A stretch of 8,250 bases of DNA from an uncultured Oscillospiraceae bacterium (lineage in GTDB: Bacteria; Bacillota_A; Clostridia; Oscillospirales; Oscillospiraceae), in NCBI GenBank assembly GCA_900754605.1, contig CAAEDK010000182.1, positions 1-8,250 of the forward strand, read 5' to 3'. How positions within the stretch are numbered: the first letter of the stretch is position 1; the number at the start of each line of letters is the position of its first letter. A model generated the notes under the pieces. That model saw only the letters and a list, made by a program, of their open reading frames with translations. It was not told where the DNA came from and did not search any database. Both the position numbers and the translations under genes were made by a program. Positions 1 through 5,573 of the stretch are shown here, piece by piece.

Positions 1-458
1 AGCAGATAGGCGGAATTATCCACCGGTTCGGTGTAAGCACCGTCAGGCAGGTGCTCCTCCAACTGGGCCATCAGTTCTGCATCGGATACTCCGCTCAGCC
101 GGACGGTCACATACTCCGTCACCGCCGACTCATCCTGAGGAGGTTCTGGAAGCAGCGCATTCATCAGGGCCCCTGCACCGCCAGGCTCCTCCTGCTGGGG
201 CAGTTCTACTTCTACCCCTTCACGCAGGGTAAACGTGATCTCTGCGCTCTCCACGTTCGCCTGCTGAATTTTGTCCGTTTCCAGCCACTCCTTAAAGGTA
301 GTGTATGGCACTTCCACAGTCCCGGCGTTCTCATAAGAGGACCAGCAGCTACGGAACAGAAGCGTCAGGAACAGCGCCCAGAGAATGATACTGATCAATC
401 CCAAGGCATTGCGTTTGTTATTTCCGCCGTCGTTATTGTTTCTTTTATCTGGTTTCAA
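1..458 (-). CDS. ftsH: FtsH ATP-dependent zinc metalloprotease, N-terminal part (cut by window edge)
   Basis: FtsH is a membrane-anchored AAA+ protease that degrades misassembled membrane proteins and some soluble regulators. Only the first 152 codons are here, so the AAA+ and HEXXH protease parts lie outside. Visible parts are a short Asn/Lys-rich cytosolic head (residues 1-17), one membrane helix (about 18-37, ALGLISIILWALFLTLLF) and the start of the extracytoplasmic FtsH_ext domain. That domain holds the family-typical VPYTTFKEWLE (50-60) followed by a beta-rich stretch. An acidic, Pro/Gly-rich insert (about 84-114) makes it longer than in B. subtilis FtsH. The start is TTG at 458, chosen because GGAGG lies nine bases upstream; the nearby ATG is in another frame and stops within ten codons. 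It is divergent from rlmB. The call rests on the helix plus ectodomain pattern alone, so another protein with an FtsH_ext-like domain is possible but less likely. Confidence 0.82.
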   Translation of the reverse strand, partial: MKPDKRNNNDGGNNKRNALGLISIILWALFLTLLFRSCWSSYENAGTVEVPYTTFKEWLETDKIQQANVESAEITFTLREGVEVELPQQEEPGGAGALMNALLPEPPQDESAVTEYVTVRLSGVSDAELMAQLEEHLPDGAYTEPVDNSAYL

Positions 459-467
459 GGAAGAATA

Positions 468-472
468 CCTCC
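468..472 (-). promoter_or_regulatory. ribosome binding site of ftsH (decides a TTG start)
   Basis: On the minus strand GGAGG sits nine bases before the TTG at 458. No ATG or GTG in the correct frame is better placed. This site is the reason for starting the protein at a rare TTG codon. Confidence 0.75.
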
Positions 473-496
473 ATTATGCGCTGTCTGCATAAAATT

Positions 497-514
497 CGGC
501 CCGGGTCCGGGCCG
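497..514 (-). other. GC-rich hairpin in the ftsH mRNA leader
   Basis: CGGCCCG (497-503) and CGGGCCG (508-514) form a perfect seven-base-pair all-GC stem with a four-base loop. It lies between the predicted ftsH transcription start (about 532) and its ribosome binding site. On the minus strand the stem is followed by AATTTTA, which gives a weak attenuator look, but the T-run is short. The stem is seen directly; a regulatory role is only inferred. Confidence 0.45.
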
Positions 515-538
515 TCTGCCAAAACTTCAGCAGTTCAT

Positions 539-567
539 ACTATACCATACTATTCCTTTAAAAACAA
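539..567 (-). promoter_or_regulatory. predicted sigma-A promoter of ftsH
   Basis: On the minus strand TTGTTT (567-562), a 17-base spacer and TATAGT (544-539) line up as -35 and -10 boxes. TGG directly before the -10 gives an extended -10 element. Transcription would start near 532, leaving a leader of about 74 bases. The core TATGGTATAGTATG (549-536) is repeated exactly in the promoter of the divergent rlmB gene. Prediction from base matches only. Confidence 0.55.
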
Positions 568-668
568 GAAAGAGTGCTGTAAACTTTCTGTAAAAGAGGG
601 CTTGGCAAAATGCGGCTTGTCTGGGTTTCAAAGTCCGGCACACCGCTGGTCCACTCTGAATTTCACCC

Positions 669-697
669 TTCCCTCTCCCGTGGAAATATGGTATAGT
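669..697 (+). promoter_or_regulatory. predicted extended -10 promoter of rlmB
   Basis: TGG followed by TATAGT (689-697) is an extended -10 element. A weak -35, TTCCCT, lies at 669-674 with a 17-base spacer. Transcription would begin around 704, downstream of the in-frame ATG at 700, which argues against that ATG as the rlmB start. The 14-base core (687-700) is identical to that in the ftsH promoter. Confidence 0.5.
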
Positions 698-750
698 ATG
701 TGGTATCTTTATTCCATTTTGCTTCCGCGTATTCCGCGGCAGTTATGATC

Positions 751-756
751 AGGAGG
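751..756 (+). promoter_or_regulatory. ribosome binding site of rlmB (decides the start)
   Basis: A perfect AGGAGG lies nine bases before the ATG at 766. The frame stays open upstream to an ATG at 700, but that start has no such site and lies at or before the predicted transcription start. A further ATG at 772 would be 15 bases from the site, too far. Confidence 0.8.
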
Positions 757-765
757 TCCCCCTCT

Positions 766-1557
766 ATGTCCATGAACAAACGTCCCCCTCTGCGCCGCTC
801 CGCCCCTGTAGAAGCGGAAAACGACGGTGTCATCGAAGGCCGCAATGCAGTCATTGAAGCCCTGCGTGCCGGTGTCGCCATTGATAAGATCTTTTTGATG
901 AAGGGTGAGACTGACTCCGCCCTTGGCCATATCGCCTCTGCCGCCCGGGAAAAAGGCATCGTGGTGGTGGATGCCGACCGTCGCAAACTGGACGGCATGA
1001 GCCGCACCCACTCCCATCAGGGAGTCATCGCCTTGGCCGCAGTGCGGGAATATGCCACTGTAGATGATATCCTGAATGCCGCCCGGGAAAAGGGTGAGCC
1101 CCCTCTTATCGTGGTGTGCGATGAGTTATCCGATCCTCACAACTTGGGTGCGGTGATCCGCACCGCTGATGCTGCCGGCGCCCATGGCGTCATCATCCCC
1201 AAACGCCGTTCCGCCGGCCTCACTGCTGTGGTGGCTAAGACCTCCGCTGGTGCGGTGGCCCATGTACCCGTAGCCAGGGTAGCCAACCTCCCCTCTCTGC
1301 TGAAGGAGCTGAAGGACGAGGGCGTCTGGGTGTTTGGCACCGCCATGAACGGATCCACTTCTCTGTATCAAGCCGATCTGAAGGGCCCTGCCGCCATCGT
1401 CATCGGTAGCGAGGGAGAAGGTATGGGCCGCCTGGTTACTGAGAACTGCGACTTCACCGTCTCCATCCCCATGTTCGGCAAGATCAACTCGCTGAACGCC
1501 TCTGCCGCTGCTGCTGTCCTGCTCTATGAGGCAGTCCGGCAGCGTACTGGCAACTGA
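766..1557 (+). CDS. rlmB: 23S rRNA (guanosine-2'-O-)-methyltransferase RlmB, SpoU/TrmH family
   Basis: This SPOUT-class enzyme uses S-adenosylmethionine to methylate a ribose 2'-OH in RNA; in E. coli RlmB modifies G2251 of 23S rRNA. From the ATG at 766 it has 263 residues, normal for the family. An N-terminal substrate-binding domain (about 21-95, beginning GVIEGRNAVIEAL) resembles the L30e-like fold of RlmB. It is followed by the three SpoU motifs of the knotted catalytic domain: DPHNLGAVIRTADAAG (123-138, with Asn126 and Arg132), IVIGSEGEGMGRL (211-223) and IPMFGKINSLNASAAAAV (234-251). The last part, LLYEAVRQR (252-260), is also typical of RlmB. The gene starts a probable unit with the next two genes and is divergent from ftsH. 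A tRNA-directed TrmH is the alternative, but the N-terminal domain and motif details favour RlmB. Confidence 0.93.
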   Translation: MSMNKRPPLRRSAPVEAENDGVIEGRNAVIEALRAGVAIDKIFLMKGETDSALGHIASAAREKGIVVVDADRRKLDGMSRTHSHQGVIALAAVREYATVDDILNAAREKGEPPLIVVCDELSDPHNLGAVIRTADAAGAHGVIIPKRRSAGLTAVVAKTSAGAVAHVPVARVANLPSLLKELKDEGVWVFGTAMNGSTSLYQADLKGPAAIVIGSEGEGMGRLVTENCDFTVSIPMFGKINSLNASAAAAVLLYEAVRQRTGN

Positions 1558-1642
1558 GTCAGCATTACGTTTTGTATTTTTAATCTAGAATATTCCGCAA
1601 ATTGGAATCTATACACCAAACGTAGGATACTGAGGAACCGAT

Positions 1643-3838
1643 ATGCACGACCGTGATAAGGAAACCGAACAATTAAACAACGACGAACTGGCAGAATGTA
1701 AGTCGCTGAGCCGGGATGCAGAGGCTGGTTCCTTCACGCTGGAGGATATTCTGGCGGAGTACGGGACCCGGCGGAGCACTCAGCGCTCCGCTGTCCCCGT
1801 TCCGCCTCCAACCGCTTCATCCGCCGCAGACACCGGTAAGGTAGTTGCCTTTCCAGGCCGCCCTGTCCAACCGCCCATAGAGGAGCCAGAGGACGACTGC
1901 TTTGAGGCAGACCGATCAGTTGAGGAGGATGCAGCCGACCCCGATGACAGGGAGGACAGCAAACCAACTGGCCAGGTCGTAGACTTTCCGGAGGAAGAAA
2001 GTGTGCTGTCCGCCTTTCTTAAAGACATCTCCCAAAAGGCAGACCGCTATGCCGACCAGATGTTTCAGGAGTCGGAGCGCATGGATCCCGAGGAGGTCCG
2101 CCGCCTGGAGGAACTCATTCCCGGCACCGACCAAGAGGAGCCTCCCGAAGCCCCCACACGGGTCCGCAAACCCCGAAAGCCAGAGCCGCCGCCACCCGAT
2201 ATTCCGCCCCAGGCGCTGGCCCGCACCTATGGTAAGGGACTGAAAGGGATGCGCCTGCGGGCTATTCTGGTCTTTCTGTTGGCTGCTGCTTCCCTGTTCC
2301 AGCTGGCTGTCCCCGCAGCCGGTTTCTATTGGCTGCCGCCACTGGACGGCTATCAAATCCAGGTCTGGATTTCTGCCGGACTGCTGGGCCTTGGAACGAT
2401 CCTCTCTCTGGATGTGCTCTGGACGGGCCTCCGGCGCTCTCTCCGTGGGCGGGTTGGGATGGACACCCTGGCCGCTTGGTCGGTTCTGTTCACTCTGGCT
2501 GATGCACTGACCCTCGCCCTATCCCAAGATCGGGAGGGACAGCTGCCCTATGCCGCTGCCGCCCTGACCGGGCTGTTTTTTCTGCTTCATGGCAGCTACC
2601 ACAAACGCTGCGGTCTGCGCCTATCCTGCCGTACCGCTGCCTCAGCGGCGGAACCCTACGTCCTCACCCTGGACGAGGGAAAATGGAACGGCCGGGACAC
2701 CTACTGTAAATGGTCCGGTGTCCCAAATGGCTTTGGCAGTCAGATCCAAATGGATGACGGCGCCCAACGCATCTATCGCATCGTCTGTCCCCTGCTGCTG
2801 CTGGCCTGCCTGCTGTTCTCCCTGCTGGCCTCCTATGGACTCGACAAGCCCCAGCATTTGCTGTGGTGCCTCTCCGCCACCTTCACCGCCTCCGCCGCCT
2901 TTGGCGGAGCCTTAGTATATGGCCGTCCCTTCCACAAATTGGCCCGGCGCCTGGCCTCAAGCGGCGCTGCCCTGGCCGGCTGGCCGGGGGTGGCCCAGTC
3001 CAAAAAGGGTGACAGGATCCTCCTTACTGATGGGGACCTGTTCCCCCCTGGTTATGTAGAACTCAACGGTATCAAGGTATTCGGCGACTGGTCCATTGAG
3101 CGCGTAGTAGGGTACACTGCCACCCTGATTCGGGATTCAGGCAGCGGCCTCACCAAGCTGTTTCATGATTTGCTCCGGGCACAAGGATCCATCTTCCGAA
3201 ACGCTGAGCATCTGTGCTGCTATGAAGGAGGCGGTCTGTCCGCAACCATTCGCGGCGACCAAGTTCTGGTCGGCTCCGCCGCCTTTATGAATCTGATGGA
3301 AGTAGAACTTCCCCAGGGACTCCATGTCAAAAATGCAGTATTCTGCGCCATCGAGGGAGAACTGGCAGGTATCTTTGCTCTGAATTACACCCTCCCCGAC
3401 ATGGTCTTTCCCTCTCTGGAAGCCCTGATGCACGAAAAGGTAGGACCTGTCCTGGCTACCCGGGATTTCAACCTGATCCCTGCTATGCTCCACCAGCGCT
3501 TTAAGCTGGCGGCAGACAAGATGGACTTTCCCCCAGTGGAGCGCCGTCGGGAGCTGTCCGACCCGGAGCAGCCCCATTCCTCTACCATCACTGCTGTGCT
3601 GTGCCGGGAAGGCCTGCCGCCCTATGGAGAATCCGTAGTAGCTGCCAAACGACTGCGCTGGTCCACTCGGTTCGGCGCCGTTCTGACCTGTCTCGGCTCC
3701 TGTGTGGGGGTCCTGCTGGCCTACTACCTCACCTCCGTAGATGCTTACGGCTCCCTGTCCCCCTTGAATCTGTTGGTCTTTCTGCTGTTCTGGCTGGCCC
3801 CGATTTGGTTTTTGACCAGCTGGACAGCACGTTACTGA
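1643..3838 (+). CDS. P1B-type ATPase-like membrane protein with degenerate catalytic motifs (pseudo-ATPase); function unknown
   Basis: This is not a gene I can name. Residues 1-200 form a charged, Pro-rich cytosolic tail with FTLEDILAEYG (31-41), a TGxVVxFP octamer at 64-71 and 109-116, a probable amphipathic helix (121-158) and a proline/basic stretch (167-190). Eight helices follow at about 206-228, 241-262, 274-294, 303-318, 379-398, 404-426, 676-697 and 705-727. This is the P1B-ATPase layout, with a small loop after helix 4 and a large loop after helix 6. RGRVGMDTLAAWSVL (269-283) matches the family's MDxLxA segment, and GGGLSATIRGDQVLVGSAAFM (529-549) the N-domain glycine loop. CPC, TGE, the HP pair and GDGxND are absent; DKTGT is replaced by TDGDLFPPG (462-470) and TGD by TRD (606-608). 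Transport is therefore unlikely; a regulatory or scaffold role is my inference. GAGGA lies six bases before the ATG. It follows rlmB by 85 bases with no convincing promoter, and GNAT follows after 28. Confidence 0.75.
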   Translation: MHDRDKETEQLNNDELAECKSLSRDAEAGSFTLEDILAEYGTRRSTQRSAVPVPPPTASSAADTGKVVAFPGRPVQPPIEEPEDDCFEADRSVEEDAADPDDREDSKPTGQVVDFPEEESVLSAFLKDISQKADRYADQMFQESERMDPEEVRRLEELIPGTDQEEPPEAPTRVRKPRKPEPPPPDIPPQALARTYGKGLKGMRLRAILVFLLAAASLFQLAVPAAGFYWLPPLDGYQIQVWISAGLLGLGTILSLDVLWTGLRRSLRGRVGMDTLAAWSVLFTLADALTLALSQDREGQLPYAAAALTGLFFLLHGSYHKRCGLRLSCRTAASAAEPYVLTLDEGKWNGRDTYCKWSGVPNGFGSQIQMDDGAQRIYRIVCPLLLLACLLFSLLASYGLDKPQHLLWCLSATFTASAAFGGALVYGRPFHKLARRLASSGAALAGWPGVAQSKKGDRILLTDGDLFPPGYVELNGIKVFGDWSIERVVGYTATLIRDSGSGLTKLFHDLLRAQGSIFRNAEHLCCYEGGGLSATIRGDQVLVGSAAFMNLMEVELPQGLHVKNAVFCAIEGELAGIFALNYTLPDMVFPSLEALMHEKVGPVLATRDFNLIPAMLHQRFKLAADKMDFPPVERRRELSDPEQPHSSTITAVLCREGLPPYGESVVAAKRLRWSTRFGAVLTCLGSCVGVLLAYYLTSVDAYGSLSPLNLLVFLLFWLAPIWFLTSWTARY

Positions 3839-3866
3839 GTACACCATCCGACGAAAGGAGCGATCC

Positions 3867-4391
3867 ATGATGATCCGACTCGCCCGTGATACCGATCTGG
3901 ACTCCATCACCCAGATCTATGAGGAGATCCTGGACCAGGAGGATACCCGCCCTGCCTCCTATACCAACTGGCAGAGGGGCCGGTACCCCACCCGGGACAC
4001 CGCCCATCAGGCCTTGAAGGAGGGGACCCTCTGGGTTCTGGAAGAGGAGGGCGCAGTCTGTGGCTGCGTCAATCTCAATGGGATCCAGCTCCCAGAATAC
4101 AGCCAGATCCCCTGGTCCATCTCTGCTGCCCCAGATGAAGTGGGGGTTATCCACACCCTGGTCATCCGTCCACGCCTGTCCGGTCAAGGTCTGGCCCGGA
4201 AGCTGGTGGACTTCTGTGAGGCGGAGCTGCGCCGCCAGGGCAAGCGTGTTGTCCGTCTGGACACCTATGAGGGCAATCACCCAGCCAATGCCATGTATCC
4301 TCGGCTGGGGTACCGCTTCGCCGGAGCCACAGAATTTTTCTTCCAGAACTTGATCCACGAAGTGCTCAACTGCTACGAGAAAGCTCTGTGA
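3867..4391 (+). CDS. GNAT family N-acetyltransferase
   Basis: This is a predicted cytosolic acetyl-CoA-dependent acetyltransferase of 174 residues; the substrate cannot be read from the sequence. The N-terminus MIRLARDTDLDSITQIYEEIL is the usual GNAT first strand and helix. GVIHTLVIRPRLSGQGLA (93-110) is motif A, with R103-L-S-G-Q-G108 as the acetyl-CoA pyrophosphate loop. NHPANAMYPRLGYRFAG (137-153) is motif B, with the usual Tyr144. AAAGGAG ends six bases before the ATG at 3867; the ATG three bases later (3870) is equally well placed and would remove one Met. It lies 28 bases after the pseudo-ATPase gene and is probably co-transcribed. A strong terminator follows. A RimI-type protein acetylase or a small-molecule acetylase are both possible. 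Confidence 0.88.
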   Translation: MMIRLARDTDLDSITQIYEEILDQEDTRPASYTNWQRGRYPTRDTAHQALKEGTLWVLEEEGAVCGCVNLNGIQLPEYSQIPWSISAAPDEVGVIHTLVIRPRLSGQGLARKLVDFCEAELRRQGKRVVRLDTYEGNHPANAMYPRLGYRFAGATEFFFQNLIHEVLNCYEKAL

Positions 4392-4424
4392 CTCAACCCG
4401 CTTCCTTTCGCTTAAAATTAGACC

Positions 4425-4445
4425 GGCCTGTTCCAGATACAGGCC
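4425..4445 (+). other. hairpin after the GNAT gene
   Basis: GGCCTGT (4425-4431) and ACAGGCC (4439-4445) form a seven-base-pair stem with a seven-base loop. No T-run follows on the plus strand, so it is not an intrinsic terminator by itself. It may protect the mRNA 3' end or add to the stronger hairpin just downstream. Confidence 0.5.
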
Positions 4446-4461
4446 AACCAAATATCAACAG

Positions 4462-4493
4462 AAACGGCGTGGCTGTCTGAGTCACGCCGTTTT
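4462..4493 (+). terminator. intrinsic terminator of the rlmB-GNAT unit
   Basis: AAACGGCGTG (4462-4471) pairs perfectly with CACGCCGTTT (4483-4492). GCT/AGT can extend the stem inward to 13 pairs (one G-U), leaving the loop GTCTG. The stem ends in TTTT (4490-4493). The A-run on one side and T-run on the other allow function in both directions. It closes the unit before the independent pgeF promoter. Confidence 0.78.
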
Positions 4494-4673
4494 GAGTCAC
4501 ATACATCATATATTCCATCGCTCTGCACTCTATCTCACTCCATCGTTCAGCAACTCGCTTGAAAACTGAAAATCTACCGGCTTGGTCAACTGTCTGTATG
4601 CACTCTCCCTCTCATTTGGAACAAACGCCTTAACTTTTCCCAAAAGGCTTCCGCATTTCTCCCTTGTTACGGG
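4494..4673. other. non-coding stretch between the terminator and the pgeF promoter
   Basis: I see no gene, RNA or clear repeat in these 180 bases. The only notable open frame is on the minus strand (4755-4630, 41 codons with a hydrophobic helix). It overlaps the pgeF promoter and ribosome binding site, has no ribosome binding site of its own and is not called. Confidence 0.5.
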
Positions 4674-4702
4674 TTGCCAGCCGCAGGATTTTAGGATACA
4701 AT
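4674..4702 (+). promoter_or_regulatory. predicted sigma-A promoter of pgeF
   Basis: TTGCCA (4674-4679), a 17-base spacer and TACAAT (4697-4702) match the consensus at five of six positions in each box. Transcription would start near 4709, giving a leader of about 45 bases. This places the upstream in-frame ATG at 4664 outside the transcript, which supports the pgeF start at 4754. Confidence 0.68.
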
Positions 4703-4753
4703 AAAATAAATATCACCACAATCACACCAATCCAGTACAAAGGAGGGACGACC

Positions 4754-5566
4754 ATGGAGATCACGCGATATGAGCGCCATGGCGTCCTTTTTGATTCTTG
4801 CGCCGCTATGGAAGAAGTCGGTTTTCCCAACGGCTTTTCTACCCGGCTGGGTGGGGTCTCTCCCCCTCCGTGGGACTCGCTGAATCTGGGCGCCTCCTGC
4901 GGGGATCATCCGGAGCGAGTAGCTGAGAATTTCCGCCGCTTCTGTGGTGCTGTTGGGACAGATGCAGACTCTTTGGTGAAAAATCGTCAGGTTCACGGCG
5001 ACCTAGTCCGGCCAGTTACCCGAAATGATATACTTCTTTCCCCAGATGCGCCCGGAACTGTGGAAGCCGACGGTCTGGTTACCCATACCCCCGGACTGTG
5101 CCTGAGCGTCTTTTCCGCCGACTGCATCCCGGTTCTGCTGTGCGATCCCAGACAAAGGGTAGCTGCGGCAGTCCACGCCGGCTGGCGGGGTACCGCCCTG
5201 GGTATCGCTGCCAAGGCTGCAAAATCTATGATTCAGGACTTTGGCTGCCGCCCAGGCGATTTGATGGCTGCCATTGGTCCGGGCATCTCCCTGTGCTGCT
5301 TTGAGACCCATGGAGATGTTCCTGCCGGCCTGCGGGCCGGTCTGGGAGGCGCTGCCGAAGCATTCATCCACCCGATCTCCGGCACAGACCAATACCATGT
5401 AGATTTGAAGGGTGCCAATCGCCGTTGGCTGCTCCAGGCCGGGCTCTCTCCGGACCGGATAGCCCTCTGCTCTGACTGTACCGCCTGCGACCCCTCTGCC
5501 TTCTGGTCCCACCGTCGTCTGGGTACTCACCGGGGCAGCATGGCCTCTGTGATCCAGATCCGCTGA
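4754..5566 (+). CDS. pgeF: peptidoglycan editing factor PgeF (YfiH/YlmD/LACC1 family)
   Basis: Family members are metal-binding cytosolic enzymes formerly called laccase-domain proteins. They act on purine nucleosides, and PgeF prevents L-serine from replacing L-alanine in peptidoglycan precursors. From the ATG at 4754 the protein has 270 residues, the usual length. Conserved points are FSTRLGGVS (28-36), NRQVHG (77-82), SADCIPVLLCD (121-131), HAGWRG (141-146), IGPGISLCCFE (174-184) and the C-terminal DCTACDPSAFWSHRRLG (241-257). His81, Cys124 and His141 are the expected metal site. AGGAGGG lies six bases before the ATG, and a promoter is seen at 4674-4702. The frame extends upstream to an ATG at 4664, but that lies before the predicted transcription start and gives unrelated residues. 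The next gene begins seven bases after the stop. Confidence 0.93.
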   Translation: MEITRYERHGVLFDSCAAMEEVGFPNGFSTRLGGVSPPPWDSLNLGASCGDHPERVAENFRRFCGAVGTDADSLVKNRQVHGDLVRPVTRNDILLSPDAPGTVEADGLVTHTPGLCLSVFSADCIPVLLCDPRQRVAAAVHAGWRGTALGIAAKAAKSMIQDFGCRPGDLMAAIGPGISLCCFETHGDVPAGLRAGLGGAAEAFIHPISGTDQYHVDLKGANRRWLLQAGLSPDRIALCSDCTACDPSAFWSHRRLGTHRGSMASVIQIR

Positions 5567-5573
5567 GGTGACC

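Larger units (their letters stand above)
459..765. other. divergent intergenic region between ftsH and rlmB
   Basis: These 307 bases hold the two outward promoters, the ftsH leader hairpin and both ribosome binding sites. The stretch between the promoters (about 568-668) shows no coding signal, palindrome or repeat that I can identify. An open frame on the plus strand (476-748) crosses both promoters, has no ribosome binding site and resembles no protein family I know, so I do not call it. Confidence 0.6.

Noticed and set aside
51..593. Plus-strand 180-codon open frame
   Set aside because: It lies opposite the ftsH coding sequence and its promoter, has no family-like pattern and no good ribosome binding site.
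476..748. Plus-strand 90-codon open frame in the divergent gap
   Set aside because: It crosses both predicted promoters and the rlmB leader, and its translation is low-complexity and unrecognisable.
700..765. Longer rlmB start at ATG 700
   Set aside because: It coincides with the predicted -10/start region, has no ribosome binding site and adds residues absent from the family. The ATG at 766 has AGGAGG at ideal spacing.
1558..1642. Possible promoter for the pseudo-ATPase (TTGGAA at 1602 and GATACT at 1626)
   Set aside because: Transcription would start about five bases before the ATG and lose the ribosome binding site, so it is not plausible. Read-through from rlmB is simpler.
1643..3838. 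Functional heavy-metal P-type ATPase
   Set aside because: The fold is likely, but none of the phosphorylation, nucleotide or metal-binding signatures is intact, so transport activity is not supported.
3137..3910. Minus-strand frame of 257 codons
   Set aside because: It is antisense to the C-terminal half of the pseudo-ATPase and shows no recognisable domain.
4664..4753. Longer pgeF start at ATG 4664
   Set aside because: It lies upstream of a strong predicted promoter (4674-4702); the 30 extra residues read through promoter and leader.
4630..4755. Minus-strand 41-codon frame with a hydrophobic helix and a basic tail
   Set aside because: It has no ribosome binding site and overlaps the pgeF promoter, leader and ribosome binding site on the other strand. 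AT-rich non-coding DNA readily encodes hydrophobic residues. It would be worth revisiting only if conserved.
5568..5573. GTG start two codons upstream for the binding lipoprotein
   Set aside because: The GTG is part of the ribosome binding site that serves the ATG at 5574.
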